Shown here: in pieces, positions 33,624 through 42,355 of the stretch
Numbering within the stretch: the first letter of the stretch is position 1
Layout of the letters: every line of letters begins with the position of its first letter
Source of the DNA: CAZMGT01 sp964565895
GTDB lineage: Bacteria; Armatimonadota; Zipacnadia; UBA1398; CAZMGT01
DNA length: 64,000 nt
Direction: 5' to 3'
NCBI GenBank assembly: GCA_964565895.1
Contig: CAZMGT010000001.1
Location: 1-64,000, forward strand
The notes under the pieces: model-generated
What the model was told of the DNA's origin: nothing
Database searches by the model: none
The model's input: only the letters and a program-made list of their open reading frames with translations
Made by a program: the position numbers and the translations under genes

Positions 33624-34616
33624 CTAAAGCTCGAGCCGGCGCATATGGGCTTCGGAGCGGAAACCGCAGTGGGGGCACCTGTCCAGCCGCGCGAGGTACT
33701 TCTTTTCGCACTTCGGGTTGCCGCAGACAACGAGCTCGCCCTGCGGCCGGCGGACCAGGTAGGCCGCCGTGGCCGGGGGGAAGATCCAGGCAATTAGCCC
33801 CCAGCGCAGGCTGTGCTCCGCTTGGCGATAGGTCGCGTCCTGGTATACCCAGGTGAAAAAGGCAAAGCCCACTACGAGGTAGACGGCAACCGTCCACAAC
33901 AGATAGTTTTTTACCCCCCAAATGAACGCCCAGACGAGCGGGGTAAACGCCGCGGCGACGATGAAGATCGTGCTGATTACGATAATCGCGCGCGCCCCGC
34001 GCTCCCTGCGCGTCGCCTCCTCTACGCGCCAGCTTAGCGCCTGGCCGACAAGGTAGCCGACGATCGCCCCAACAAGCGCCCCAACGCCGGTTTGCACCAG
34101 CTTGTGCGCCCACTCGCCGGCGAAATAGCCCACCGCCGCGCCGATCGCCGCGCCGATGTACGCGCCCCAGGCGATCGTCGCCACGTGGGCCTCGATCGCC
34201 GCCTGCTCAAGCAGTTGCGCGCGGTGCCGCTGCTCGATTTGCTCCTGGGTGAGGAACACGGTGGGGTCGATGCGCCCCGCTTCCTCGGCCGCTTTAATGG
34301 CGGCCTCCGTTTCTCCCGCCTCCACAGCGTCCAAGTCCACACGGCCGAAGTCGGAGACCTGGACTTCTTCCTCCTCTTCCTCGGCCTCCTCGGCGGGGGC
34401 GGCCGGCTTTAGCACCTGCTCCAGCTCCTGCGCGGCAGCGTCGCTCGCCCGCGTGGAGAGTTTCTCCGCCTGGTCAAGGTCCTTAACCTTAACCCCGGGG
34501 ATGGCCTCCTCCGGCTCTTCGCGCTTTGCTTCGCGTCCGAAAATGGGCTCTTTGCACTTAGGGCAGTTTGGCCCGGTAATACGCTCGATCTCCGCGCCGC
34601 AGTGAGGGCATTTCAT
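33624..34616 (-). CDS. Membrane protein with two zinc ribbons and glycine zipper
   Basis: A 330-residue protein of unknown function. ATG at 34616 begins MKCPHCGAEIERI; ATG 34625 is an alternative but sits one base from AAGGAG. An N-terminal zinc ribbon (CPHC, then CPKC) is followed by an acidic disordered region. A hydrophobic stretch rich in Gly (YIGAAIGAAVGYFAG, GVGALVGAIVGYLVG) resembles a glycine zipper that packs helices in membranes. Two more hydrophobic helices follow, and the tail carries a second zinc ribbon (CGNPKC, CPHC). The genes converge with the NHL gene by a 25-base gap. Confidence 0.7.
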   Translation of the reverse strand: MKCPHCGAEIERITGPNCPKCKEPIFGREAKREEPEEAIPGVKVKDLDQAEKLSTRASDAAAQELEQVLKPAAPAEEAEEEEEEVQVSDFGRVDLDAVEAGETEAAIKAAEEAGRIDPTVFLTQEQIEQRHRAQLLEQAAIEAHVATIAWGAYIGAAIGAAVGYFAGEWAHKLVQTGVGALVGAIVGYLVGQALSWRVEEATRRERGARAIIVISTIFIVAAAFTPLVWAFIWGVKNYLLWTVAVYLVVGFAFFTWVYQDATYRQAEHSLRWGLIAWIFPPATAAYLVRRPQGELVVCGNPKCEKKYLARLDRCPHCGFRSEAHMRRLEL

Positions 34617-34751
34617 GGCTGCCATGCTCCTTCGCCGGTGTGTCAACACTAAATTCTGCCGTCTAGCGCGTCCGTCCTCCGCGGCGCACGAGCAGCGAAG
34701 GAGCAGCGCGCGGCGCGCCCGAAAGCAGCCGCCGGGGAAGTGACCGCGGCA

Positions 34752-36389
34752 ATGGCCGAAAACGACCAGCGCGAAAGAAGCTTTTGGCGCGGGCGCGAGG
34801 GGGCGGCAGCCGCGCTTGTGCTTGTTGCCGCGGGGCTGTCGCGGCTGCCATTTTTCTCGCCTGTGCTCGACTCGTGGGACGCCTGCCAGTTTGCCCTGGC
34901 GCTCGAGCGCTATAACGTTGCCCTGCACCGGCCGCATCCTCCGGGCTATCCGCTGTTTGTCGCGCCGGCATATGCGCTGTTTAAGCTCGGGCTAAGCGGG
35001 CACGCAGCGCTTGTTGCCTGCAGCGTGGCTTGGGGCTTGGGGGCGTGCTGGGCGGTGTTTGCCCTTGCCCGGCGGATTTACGGGCGCCGAGCGGGGGTAT
35101 ATGCGCTGGTTCTCGCCGCCTGGGCGCCGATGCTTTGGGCGCTGAGCGAGGTCGGGCTGTCGTATACCGCAGAGGCGTGTTGCTCCGCGGTGGTTGGGCT
35201 GCTGTGCTACAGAGCGTGGCGGGGCGAGAGGGCGGCGCTGTGGTGGGCGGCGTTGGCGTTGGGCGCGGCAGGCGGCGTTCGGCAAAACGTTTTTTTGTTT
35301 TGCCTGCCGCTTTTTTTGCTCAGCGCTTGGCGTCAGGGGGCAAAGCGCGCCGCGGGGGCTCTCGCCTTGGCCGGTGCCGTGCTTTGCCTGGCGCTTTTGC
35401 CCGCGATGCTCTCCTGCGGCGATGCGCGGGAGTACTTCGCGGCGAGCCGGGCGCAGTTTTGCTATGTTGTGTGGTGGCCCAGCGCGGCGCGGGAGGTGGC
35501 AAGCGCCCGCTTCGCCCAGGCCGCGGCCAACCTTTGGGAAAACGCGCGCACGCTGGGCGTGGCCCTCGTCGCCGAGGTTCTTGCTTTGGCTGTGGGGGCA
35601 GTGCCTTTGGGGCTGTTTGGCTTTGGCGAAGGGGAAAAGGGGGGCCTTCGAGGCCTTGCCGGCTGGTTTGCTCTGTGGTTTTTCCCCGGGCTCGTTTTCG
35701 AGTGCTTGTTTATCGTCGGGCACACGGGCTACGCGCTGTTTTTCGGCCCGCCGCTGTGGGTTCTTGCCGGGGGCGGCCTGAGCTACCTCGCCGCGCGCTG
35801 GCGGGTGGGGCCGTGGCCGGCGCTTTTGTGCCTCGCCGCAAACGTCGCGGTGTTCTTCGCCCTGCGCCCGGCCGACGTCGCCCGGTGGCGCGCGCTTGAG
35901 GCTAAGCTTCGCTACGTGCGCGAGCATTTTGACCCTCGCGAGACGGTCCTCATTTGCGCGCGCGAGGCGCGCCACGCGCAGTATTACCTAAGGGAGTTTC
36001 AAGGGTTTCAGCTCCCCGGCTGGTGGACGGCCGGGGTAGACGCGTTCTGGGCGCTTGGCGACCCGCACGGCTTCCGCCACGGCATGGAGCAATATCGCCG
36101 CGCGCTCGTTCCCGTGGAGCAAACGACGCTTCCCGCGCTTCCCCCCCTGCGCGAGCGGCTACGCCGGCGGGTGAGCGTGCGCCTGCCGCGCTGGGCGAAC
36201 TACGCCGTATTTTTAGACGAGCGCTATCTAGCGCTTGCCGACACCCCGCTGCGCGAGGTGCGGCTGGGCTCCGGGGAGACGATCGCCGTGGTGGACCTGC
36301 GGCGGGCGGGGAGGAAACTCACTTATGGCCTCGCGCTGGGCTACTTCTCGCGCGCAGAGGCGAGCGAACGCTCGCCGGCGCGGCGCTAA
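34752..36389 (+). CDS. GT-C-type membrane glycosyltransferase-like protein
   Basis: A 545-residue membrane protein with about ten hydrophobic helices in the first 380 residues and a soluble C-terminal domain. The first periplasmic loop has DSWDACQF followed by HRPHPPGYPLF, like the acidic motif and loop of GT-C (PMT/ArnT-type) enzymes that use polyprenyl-phosphate sugars. The DSWD segment would supply the catalytic Asp. No family-specific donor or acceptor can be read. ATG at 34752 is preferred to GTG 34740, but neither has ideal spacing. It ends four bases into the convergent kinase gene. Confidence 0.65.
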   Translation: MAENDQRERSFWRGREGAAAALVLVAAGLSRLPFFSPVLDSWDACQFALALERYNVALHRPHPPGYPLFVAPAYALFKLGLSGHAALVACSVAWGLGACWAVFALARRIYGRRAGVYALVLAAWAPMLWALSEVGLSYTAEACCSAVVGLLCYRAWRGERAALWWAALALGAAGGVRQNVFLFCLPLFLLSAWRQGAKRAAGALALAGAVLCLALLPAMLSCGDAREYFAASRAQFCYVVWWPSAAREVASARFAQAAANLWENARTLGVALVAEVLALAVGAVPLGLFGFGEGEKGGLRGLAGWFALWFFPGLVFECLFIVGHTGYALFFGPPLWVLAGGGLSYLAARWRVGPWPALLCLAANVAVFFALRPADVARWRALEAKLRYVREHFDPRETVLICAREARHAQYYLREFQGFQLPGWWTAGVDAFWALGDPHGFRHGMEQYRRALVPVEQTTLPALPPLRERLRRRVSVRLPRWANYAVFLDERYLALADTPLREVRLGSGETIAVVDLRRAGRKLTYGLALGYFSRAEASERSPARR

Positions 36390-38080
36390 TCCTCCGCCGC
36401 GCCCTCGGCAGGGAGGAGGGCCTCCTTCGCGGCGCCAAGCAGGGCCTCGGGCGAAAGCGCGCCGCGCTCCAGCGTAGCGACCACGGGAATGCCAAACAGC
36501 TTCTGCGGCCCCTCGCCGGAGTCGGTGAGCAGGACAAAAGCGGCCTCGCTGGGGAGCTTGGCCAGCCCGCGCAACGGCTTTTCGGGCAGGTGCTCCTGGC
36601 AGTCGAGGATGACCAGAGCCAGGGGCAGGCCATCGGCGGCGCCGGCGGTAATCTCCGGCCGGTCGGTGGCCAGCGCGCGCAGGCCCAGGTTGCGCAGGGT
36701 CGTCCCCACTCTGCTGCGCAGCTCGCTCGAGCGCGAAATAACCAGCGCCGAGCGCCGCCGCGCCGCAGCAACCGCGCGCAGCTCCCAGAGCAAAACGTCG
36801 CGCTCTAACGGCTTAAACAAACACGCCGCCGCCCCCAGCTCATATGCCAAGTCCGACTGCCGAAACGTAGTGGCCACAAGCACGGGCACATCGCGCGTCT
36901 GCAACTGCGACTTCAGCCGGCGGAGGACGGTCCACCCGTCGCGGTCGGGCAGCGAGCTCTCGAGGACGATTGCCCCGGGAAGCTCCGCAGCGGCGCGGTG
37001 CAACAGGTCGCGGGCGGTGTCTACGACACGGGGTTGAAACCCGGCGCGCTCCAGCCAGGCGCAAACAATCGCCGCCTGTTGCGCATTGGGCTCGGCAACA
37101 AGCACGGTTCGCGCGGCAAGCTCGCGCTCCGGCGGGACGGCGAGGGGGATGCGCAGGGTAAACGCGGAGCCCACCCCAGGGATGCTTTCCGCAGAGAGCG
37201 AGCCCCCGAGCAGCCGGGCGAGCTCGCGGCTAATGGCCAGCCCCAGCCCCGTGCCCCGGGCCGAGCGCGCCCGCGCCCCGCGCTCGAAGTAGTCGAAAAT
37301 GCTCGCCAGCTCCGCCTGGGGCACGCCCTCGCCCGTGTCCGCGACGGTTAGCGAGAGCCACTCCCCCTCCGCCCGCGCGGTAACGACGATCGCCCCCACC
37401 TGGGTGAACTTTACCGCGTTAGAGACCAAGTTCATCAAAATGCGCTTCAGCCGCGCCTCGTCGGTGTGCACCAGGGGCAGGTTATCCGGGACATGGGCCA
37501 ACAGCTCAACGTCCCTCCCGCGGAGCAGCGCGCCGGCCACTTGCAGGCAGTCGTCGACAACCGCGCGCAGGTCAACGGGCGAGCTCTTTACTTCCGCGCG
37601 GCCCGCCTGAATGCGCGCCAGCTCGAGCATTCCCGAGACGAGCTCGAGCAAGTCGCGCGCGTTGCGCCGAATGTTAATCAGGTTTGCCCGCTGCCGTTCG
37701 CTAAGCGGCTCCGCCCCCTCGTCGAGAAGGAGATCGGTAAAGCCGATGACCGCGTGCAGGGGGGTGTTCAGCTCGTGGGAGACGGTGCTGATCAGGCGGT
37801 TTTTCAGCTCCTCCGCCTGCTGCAGGTGGGGGCAGGTGTCGCACAGCCGGCCGTCCTGCGCCGCCTGCTCCAGCTTGCGCAGCGCCGCGGTGAACATGCG
37901 GCTGACGGCCAGCGCCACGCACATGCTCGCGAGCAGCGCCAGGGCGACGACGAAAAGGTATCTCTTGCTTCCCGGGCTAACCCACTCCGCGGCAATGGCC
38001 AGAGCGAGGACAGCCACAGGGAGCGCAGTGAGCGGCGCCACGGCCAGCGCCCAGCGCGGAAAGCGACCGTCGTTTTGCAT
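36386..38080 (-). CDS. Hybrid histidine kinase with degenerate receivers
   Basis: A 564-residue sensor kinase. Two N-terminal hydrophobic helices (about 10-31 and 40-60) anchor it, then CDTCP at 80-84 precedes the dimerisation helix. The phosphorylated His102 is in STVSHELNTP. The ATPase domain has N box ILMNLVSNAVKF, G1 DTGEG, and GTGLGLAI. A receiver-like domain follows (about 325-435), with Glu374 in place of the phosphoacceptor Asp and Glu-Pro (330-331) in place of the acidic pair, though Lys423 is kept. A second receiver-like domain (about 444-560) has Asp493 but no acidic pair. Output is unclear. ATG at 38080 is chosen because extension would overlap the divergent gene's promoter. Confidence 0.88.
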   Translation of the reverse strand: MQNDGRFPRWALAVAPLTALPVAVLALAIAAEWVSPGSKRYLFVVALALLASMCVALAVSRMFTAALRKLEQAAQDGRLCDTCPHLQQAEELKNRLISTVSHELNTPLHAVIGFTDLLLDEGAEPLSERQRANLINIRRNARDLLELVSGMLELARIQAGRAEVKSSPVDLRAVVDDCLQVAGALLRGRDVELLAHVPDNLPLVHTDEARLKRILMNLVSNAVKFTQVGAIVVTARAEGEWLSLTVADTGEGVPQAELASIFDYFERGARARSARGTGLGLAISRELARLLGGSLSAESIPGVGSAFTLRIPLAVPPERELAARTVLVAEPNAQQAAIVCAWLERAGFQPRVVDTARDLLHRAAAELPGAIVLESSLPDRDGWTVLRRLKSQLQTRDVPVLVATTFRQSDLAYELGAAACLFKPLERDVLLWELRAVAAARRRSALVISRSSELRSRVGTTLRNLGLRALATDRPEITAGAADGLPLALVILDCQEHLPEKPLRGLAKLPSEAAFVLLTDSGEGPQKLFGIPVVATLERGALSPEALLGAAKEALLPAEGAAED

Positions 38081-38155
38081 TTTGCTTTCTCTTCGTGCGA
38101 AAACCGCGCAGGCCTTCTGCGATAACCGAGCGCCGCGCGCGCCGCGCGAGCGGTG

Positions 38156-38196
38156 TATAATGGTAGCCGGCGGCCCCCGGTGCTCGCCGGGGGCCG
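38156..38196 (+). promoter_or_regulatory. -10 element and leader hairpin of glcDE
   Basis: TATAAT at 38156-38161 is followed, ten bases later, by a perfect 10-bp stem CGGCCCCCGG/CCGGGGGCCG with a six-base loop (38171-38196). The hairpin would sit at or near the 5' end of the glcDE message, where it may protect the RNA or control its use. No -35 match is visible. Confidence 0.4.
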
Positions 38197-38227
38197 TACG
38201 GTGTTCGGGGAAAGCGCTGCGAGCACG

Positions 38228-40933
38228 ATGACAGACGCCGCGTTTGCCAAATATCGCGAAGCGGAGCACCGCCGGCCAGAGCTCGCCCGCGCCCTTGAGC
38301 AGGCGCTTTCGCCGGAGCGCGTTCTGTCTAGCCCCGTGGAGCTTTTTGCCTACGAATACGACGCCTCGCTGGAGCGCGGGCGGCCGGACGTCGTCGTGTT
38401 CCCCGAGACAGAGGAGGAGGTCGCCGCCGTTTACGCCATCGCTCGGCGCCGCGGGGTGCCCGTTATCCCACGCGGGTCGGGGACGAACCTCAGCGGGGGA
38501 ACGGTTGCCCCAGGCGGGGGAATCGTCCTGCAGATGTCGCGCTTTCGGCGGATTATCGAAGTGGATCCGGCAAGCAGGCGCGCCGCGGCCCAGTGCGCGG
38601 TTTATAACTTCGACCTCAACGAGGCTGTTGCGCGATATAATCTGTTCTTTGCCCCCGACCCGTCGAGCTGGAAGGTGGCCACACTCGGGGGAAACGTGGC
38701 CGAGAACAGCGGCGGCCCGCGGGCGTTTAAATACGGCGTAACCAGCCCGCACATCACCGGCTTGACCCTAGTCACCCCCACCGGCGACATCGTTAAGCTC
38801 GGAGGGAAAACGATCCACGGCGCGGGCTACGACCTGGTGGGGCTGATCGTCGGCTCCGAGGGGACCCTGGGCACGGTGACCGAGGTTGTCGCGCGTCTTT
38901 TGCGCACGCCCGAGGCCGTGCACACGATCCTCGCCGCGTTTGACGACGTGGAGCAGGCGAGCGAGGCGGTCTCGGCGATCGTCGCCTCGGGCATCGTCCC
39001 CGCGGCGATGGAGATGATGGACCGCACGGTAATCCGCGCCGTGGAAGCCGCCGCGCGCTGCGGCTATCCCACCGATGCCGAGGCGGTGCTGGTTATCGAC
39101 CTGGACGGCCTGCGCGAGGAGATCGCCGAGTCTCGGCGGCGCGTGCGCGAGCTGCTCGTAGCCCACGGCGCGACAGAGGTGCGCGAAGCCGCGGACGAAG
39201 AGGCGCGCGAGGCGCTGTGGCTCGGCCGGCGCTATGCCTTCGCCGCGCTTGCCGAGCTGGCAAACACCCAGATCGTCTGCGACGGCACGGTGCCTCGCGA
39301 TCGCCTGCCCGAAGCGGTGCGCGAGATCGAGCGGCTATGCGCGCGCTATGGCGTGCTTATGGCCAACGGCTTTCACGCGGGCGACGGCAACCTGCACCCC
39401 AAGCTCCTCGTTGACGGCGAGACGCCCGGCGCGCGCAGGACGATCGAGGAGCTTTCCGCGGCGATTTTAGAGATCTGCGTGGCCCTCGGGGGGACGATCA
39501 CCGGCGAGCACGGCGTGGGGCTGGAGAAGGTGCGCGCCCTGCCCCTGGTCATTGACGCGCCGACGCTCGACGTCATGTGCCGCATTCGGCGGGTGTTCGA
39601 CCCCGCGCAGGTGGCCAACCCGGGAAAAATCTTCTCCTGCACGCCACGCGAGCGGCCGCGCCCGCTCAGCCCGCCGGAAGACCTCGTCGAGGCCCTTGTG
39701 GAGGTCGTCGGGCCGGAGAGCGTAATCGCAGAGCAGGCGCGCCTGCGGGCCTGCGCGGTGGACGGGTTTGCCCCGCGGGCGATCGTTCGCCCGGGCGACC
39801 CCCAGGCTGTGGCGCAAGTGTTGCGCGTGTGCTACGCGGCGGGCGCCGCTGTCCTCCCTTGGGGGTGCGGGGCGCAGCGCGACGCCGGCCCGCCGGTGGA
39901 CCGGCTCGATGTTCTGCTCGATCTCTCTCGCCTAAGCCGCATCGTAGAGCACAGGCCGGCGAACCTCACGGCCACGGTCCAGGCGGGGGCGCGGCTGGCC
40001 GTGGTGCGCGAGGCTCTCGCCCCCGCGCGCCAGGACCTGCCCACCGACGCCCCGGGCGAGATAACCGTGGGCGGGCTGCTTGCCACGCGCGCAGGCGCGG
40101 GAGCGCGGCTGGCGTTTGGGCCGATCCGCGACCATGTGCTCGGCATGGCCGTGGCCCTGGCCACGGGCGAGGTGATTCGCTGCGGGGGCCAGGTGGTGAA
40201 AAACGTTGCCGGCTATGACCTGGCCAAGCTTTTCGTGGGCTCGTGGGGCACGCTGGGGGTGGTCGTCGAGGCCACGATAAAGCTTGTCCCGCAGCCAGCA
40301 GCGCAGGGAAGCGTGCACGCCACGTTCGGCGACCTTGCCCAGGCGTTCGCCGCGGCCTCCGCGGTCGTTGCCTCGCCCCTTAAGCCCCACGTGGTGGAGG
40401 TTTTCCTGCCTGGCTCGGGTCAGGAGGGAGAGATTGTCCTCGCCTGCCAGTTCGCGGGGGCGCAGGGGGCGCTGCAGCGGCAATTGCGCGACTGCTCGCG
40501 CCTTCTCGCCGACCACGGGGCAAGGCGCGTGCTCCCCGGCGCCTGCGCGCCCGAGCAGCGCGAGTGCAAGCGCGAGGGGCTTGTGGTCGAGCTTCTCGTC
40601 CCCGCGGGGCAGAGCGAGTGGGCGGCGAGCGCCGTGGTCGAGGCGCTCGAGCGGCGCGGCGTCGCGGGGAGCGTTGCCTGCAGCCCGGGGATCGGGGCGC
40701 TGACCGTCGCTGTTAGCCCCGCGCAGCACGTGCCCGCGCTGGTGGACGACCTAGCGGCCACGGCGGAGGAGCTGGGGGGACACGCGCGTGCGTTGCGCGG
40801 GCCGGCGGAGCTGCGCCGTGCGCTATATGAGGCCCAGCCCGAGCCTGGCGGCTGGGACTGGATGTGCCGCATTAAGCAGGAGCTCGACCCCCGCGGGATT
40901 CTCGCCCCGGGCAAGCTCCTGGGCCGGATGTGA
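38228..40933 (+). CDS. glcDE: Glycolate oxidase GlcD-GlcE fusion
   Basis: A 901-residue fusion of the two FAD-type subunits of glycolate oxidase. The first part (about 1-470) is GlcD: FAD-binding PRGSGTNLSGG at 81-91, then metal-site segments FHAGDGNLHP and GEHGVG. The second part (about 480-900) is GlcE: a second FAD-binding domain with GGLLATRAGAGARL and GPIRDHVLG. Usually these are separate genes. With GlcF downstream it should oxidise glycolate (or D-lactate-like 2-hydroxyacids) to the oxoacid. ATG at 38228 follows a hairpin leader; the frame extends further upstream to 38153. Confidence 0.9.
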   Translation: MTDAAFAKYREAEHRRPELARALEQALSPERVLSSPVELFAYEYDASLERGRPDVVVFPETEEEVAAVYAIARRRGVPVIPRGSGTNLSGGTVAPGGGIVLQMSRFRRIIEVDPASRRAAAQCAVYNFDLNEAVARYNLFFAPDPSSWKVATLGGNVAENSGGPRAFKYGVTSPHITGLTLVTPTGDIVKLGGKTIHGAGYDLVGLIVGSEGTLGTVTEVVARLLRTPEAVHTILAAFDDVEQASEAVSAIVASGIVPAAMEMMDRTVIRAVEAAARCGYPTDAEAVLVIDLDGLREEIAESRRRVRELLVAHGATEVREAADEEAREALWLGRRYAFAALAELANTQIVCDGTVPRDRLPEAVREIERLCARYGVLMANGFHAGDGNLHPKLLVDGETPGARRTIEELSAAILEICVALGGTITGEHGVGLEKVRALPLVIDAPTLDVMCRIRRVFDPAQVANPGKIFSCTPRERPRPLSPPEDLVEALVEVVGPESVIAEQARLRACAVDGFAPRAIVRPGDPQAVAQVLRVCYAAGAAVLPWGCGAQRDAGPPVDRLDVLLDLSRLSRIVEHRPANLTATVQAGARLAVVREALAPARQDLPTDAPGEITVGGLLATRAGAGARLAFGPIRDHVLGMAVALATGEVIRCGGQVVKNVAGYDLAKLFVGSWGTLGVVVEATIKLVPQPAAQGSVHATFGDLAQAFAAASAVVASPLKPHVVEVFLPGSGQEGEIVLACQFAGAQGALQRQLRDCSRLLADHGARRVLPGACAPEQRECKREGLVVELLVPAGQSEWAASAVVEALERRGVAGSVACSPGIGALTVAVSPAQHVPALVDDLAATAEELGGHARALRGPAELRRALYEAQPEPGGWDWMCRIKQELDPRGILAPGKLLGRM

Positions 40934-40942
40934 GCGACCGAG

Positions 40943-42208
40943 GTGGACCGCGACCTAATACTAAGCCTTGCCCAGCGCTGCAACCGCTGCGGCTATTGCC
41001 TGAGCGAATGTCCCGTTTATGCGGCGACGGGCGTGGAATCCTCCGCGGCGCGCGGGCGGATTGCGCTTGCCCGGCTGCTTGCCCAAGCCGCTTTGCCGTT
41101 CGACCGGAGCGTAAAGAACGTCTTGCACGAATGCCTTCTCTGCCGGGCGTGTGTCGAGGCCTGCCCGCCGAGCGTGGAGACGGACAAGATCGTCGCCGCG
41201 CTGCGGCACGAGTGGCACAAGAGGTTCGGCGGGGCGGGGCTTGCGGACAGGGTGTTTCACAGCTTTCTTCCGGACAGGAGGCGGCTGGAGCGCCAGGTGC
41301 GCGCGCTATATGCGGCGCTGCTCCGCGGGGCGCCCCAGGCGGCGGCGAAGCTGGGGTTGCTGCGCCTGCTTCCCGGGCTTGCCCTGCGCGCGCTGGATAT
41401 GCTCCCCGAGCCGCCCCGGCAGTTTCTCACAGACCGCCTCGCACGGCTCAACCTTCGGCCGCGCGAGGCGAAGCTGCGCGTGGGCTACTTCGTCTCCTGC
41501 GGAATGAACATGGCTCAGCCCGAGGCCGCGGAGGCGTGCGTGCGGCTGCTCGTTAAGCTGGGGTGCGAGGTCGTTCCGCTGGACAATGTGTGCTGCGGCC
41601 TGCCCCCCTATGCCTACGGCGACATGGACGCCGCCGCGGAGCTCGCCCTGGCCAACGCGCGCGCGTTTGCGCGAACGGAGGGCATTCGCTGGGTCGTTAG
41701 CGACTGCGGGAGCTGCAGCGCGCACCTGCGCGAGTGCCACACCCTGCCCACGCTTGCCCCGCGCGAGCGCGAGCTTGTGCGCCGGCTGAGCGAACGCGTG
41801 CGCGACGTTACCGAGGTGCTGTGCGAGCTAGAGTGGCCGGAGCGGCTGAACGAGGTTAGCCTGCGCGTGACATACCACGATCCCTGCCACCTCAGCCGCT
41901 ACCTGGACACGCGCGAGCAGGCGCGGGCTCTCCTGCGCAAGGTCCCCGGGCTAATGCTCGCCGAAATGCCCCGCGCGGACATGTGCTGCGGGGGAGCAGG
42001 GACGTATGGCCTGGAGCACCCGGAGATCTCGCAGCATATTCTCGACCGCAAAATCGCCGCGGCGGTGTCTACGGGCGCGGAGGCGATCGTCACCTCCTGC
42101 CCCTCGTGCATGCTCCAGCTCGCCTATGGCCTGCGGCGGCGCGGGCTGGGGCTTAACGTGTTGCACATCTGCCAGGTGCTCGACCGCGCCGTGCCGGAGG
42201 AGCAGTAG
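40943..42208 (+). CDS. glcF: Glycolate oxidase iron-sulfur subunit
   Basis: A 421-residue GlcF protein that passes electrons from the flavin subunits toward quinones. Two 4Fe-4S sites are visible: Cys13-16-19-23 and Cys64-67-70-74. Two CCG (heterodisulfide-reductase-like) domains follow, with VCCGLPP and DMCCGGAGTYG. The start is GTG at 40943, nine bases after the glcDE stop; the spacing to the ribosome-binding site is short. Menaquinone made by the nearby operon is a plausible acceptor. Confidence 0.92.
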   Translation: MDRDLILSLAQRCNRCGYCLSECPVYAATGVESSAARGRIALARLLAQAALPFDRSVKNVLHECLLCRACVEACPPSVETDKIVAALRHEWHKRFGGAGLADRVFHSFLPDRRRLERQVRALYAALLRGAPQAAAKLGLLRLLPGLALRALDMLPEPPRQFLTDRLARLNLRPREAKLRVGYFVSCGMNMAQPEAAEACVRLLVKLGCEVVPLDNVCCGLPPYAYGDMDAAAELALANARAFARTEGIRWVVSDCGSCSAHLRECHTLPTLAPRERELVRRLSERVRDVTEVLCELEWPERLNEVSLRVTYHDPCHLSRYLDTREQARALLRKVPGLMLAEMPRADMCCGGAGTYGLEHPEISQHILDRKIAAAVSTGAEAIVTSCPSCMLQLAYGLRRRGLGLNVLHICQVLDRAVPEEQ

Positions 42209-42280
42209 CCGAGGAGTCGGCGGAAAAGATGCGGCGCGCGCTAACGCCGCCGGCGCGCTAAAACCTGCCGCGGCAAGCCG

Positions 42281-42309
42281 TTGCCTGAAGCGAAGGCGCT
42301 GGCTACAAT
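42281..42309 (+). promoter_or_regulatory. Promoter of GH2 gene
   Basis: TTGCCT, 17 bases, TACAAT, located 47 bases before the ATG. It makes the GH2 gene a separate unit from glcDE-glcF. No operator palindrome was recognised. Confidence 0.6.
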
Positions 42310-42355
42310 TCGGTGGTTTTCGCGCACAACGCAACGAGGTAGGGAACGAGAGCCG

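Noticed and set aside
34626..34704. Inverted repeat GCTCCTTCGC/GCGAAGGAGC between divergent genes
   Set aside because: One copy is the ribosome-binding site region of the leftward gene; with 59 bases between the arms a shared operator is not supported.
42209..42280. GC-rich self-complementary stretch after glcF as a terminator
   Set aside because: The arms are simple GCGCGC repeats and no T-run follows on the plus strand.
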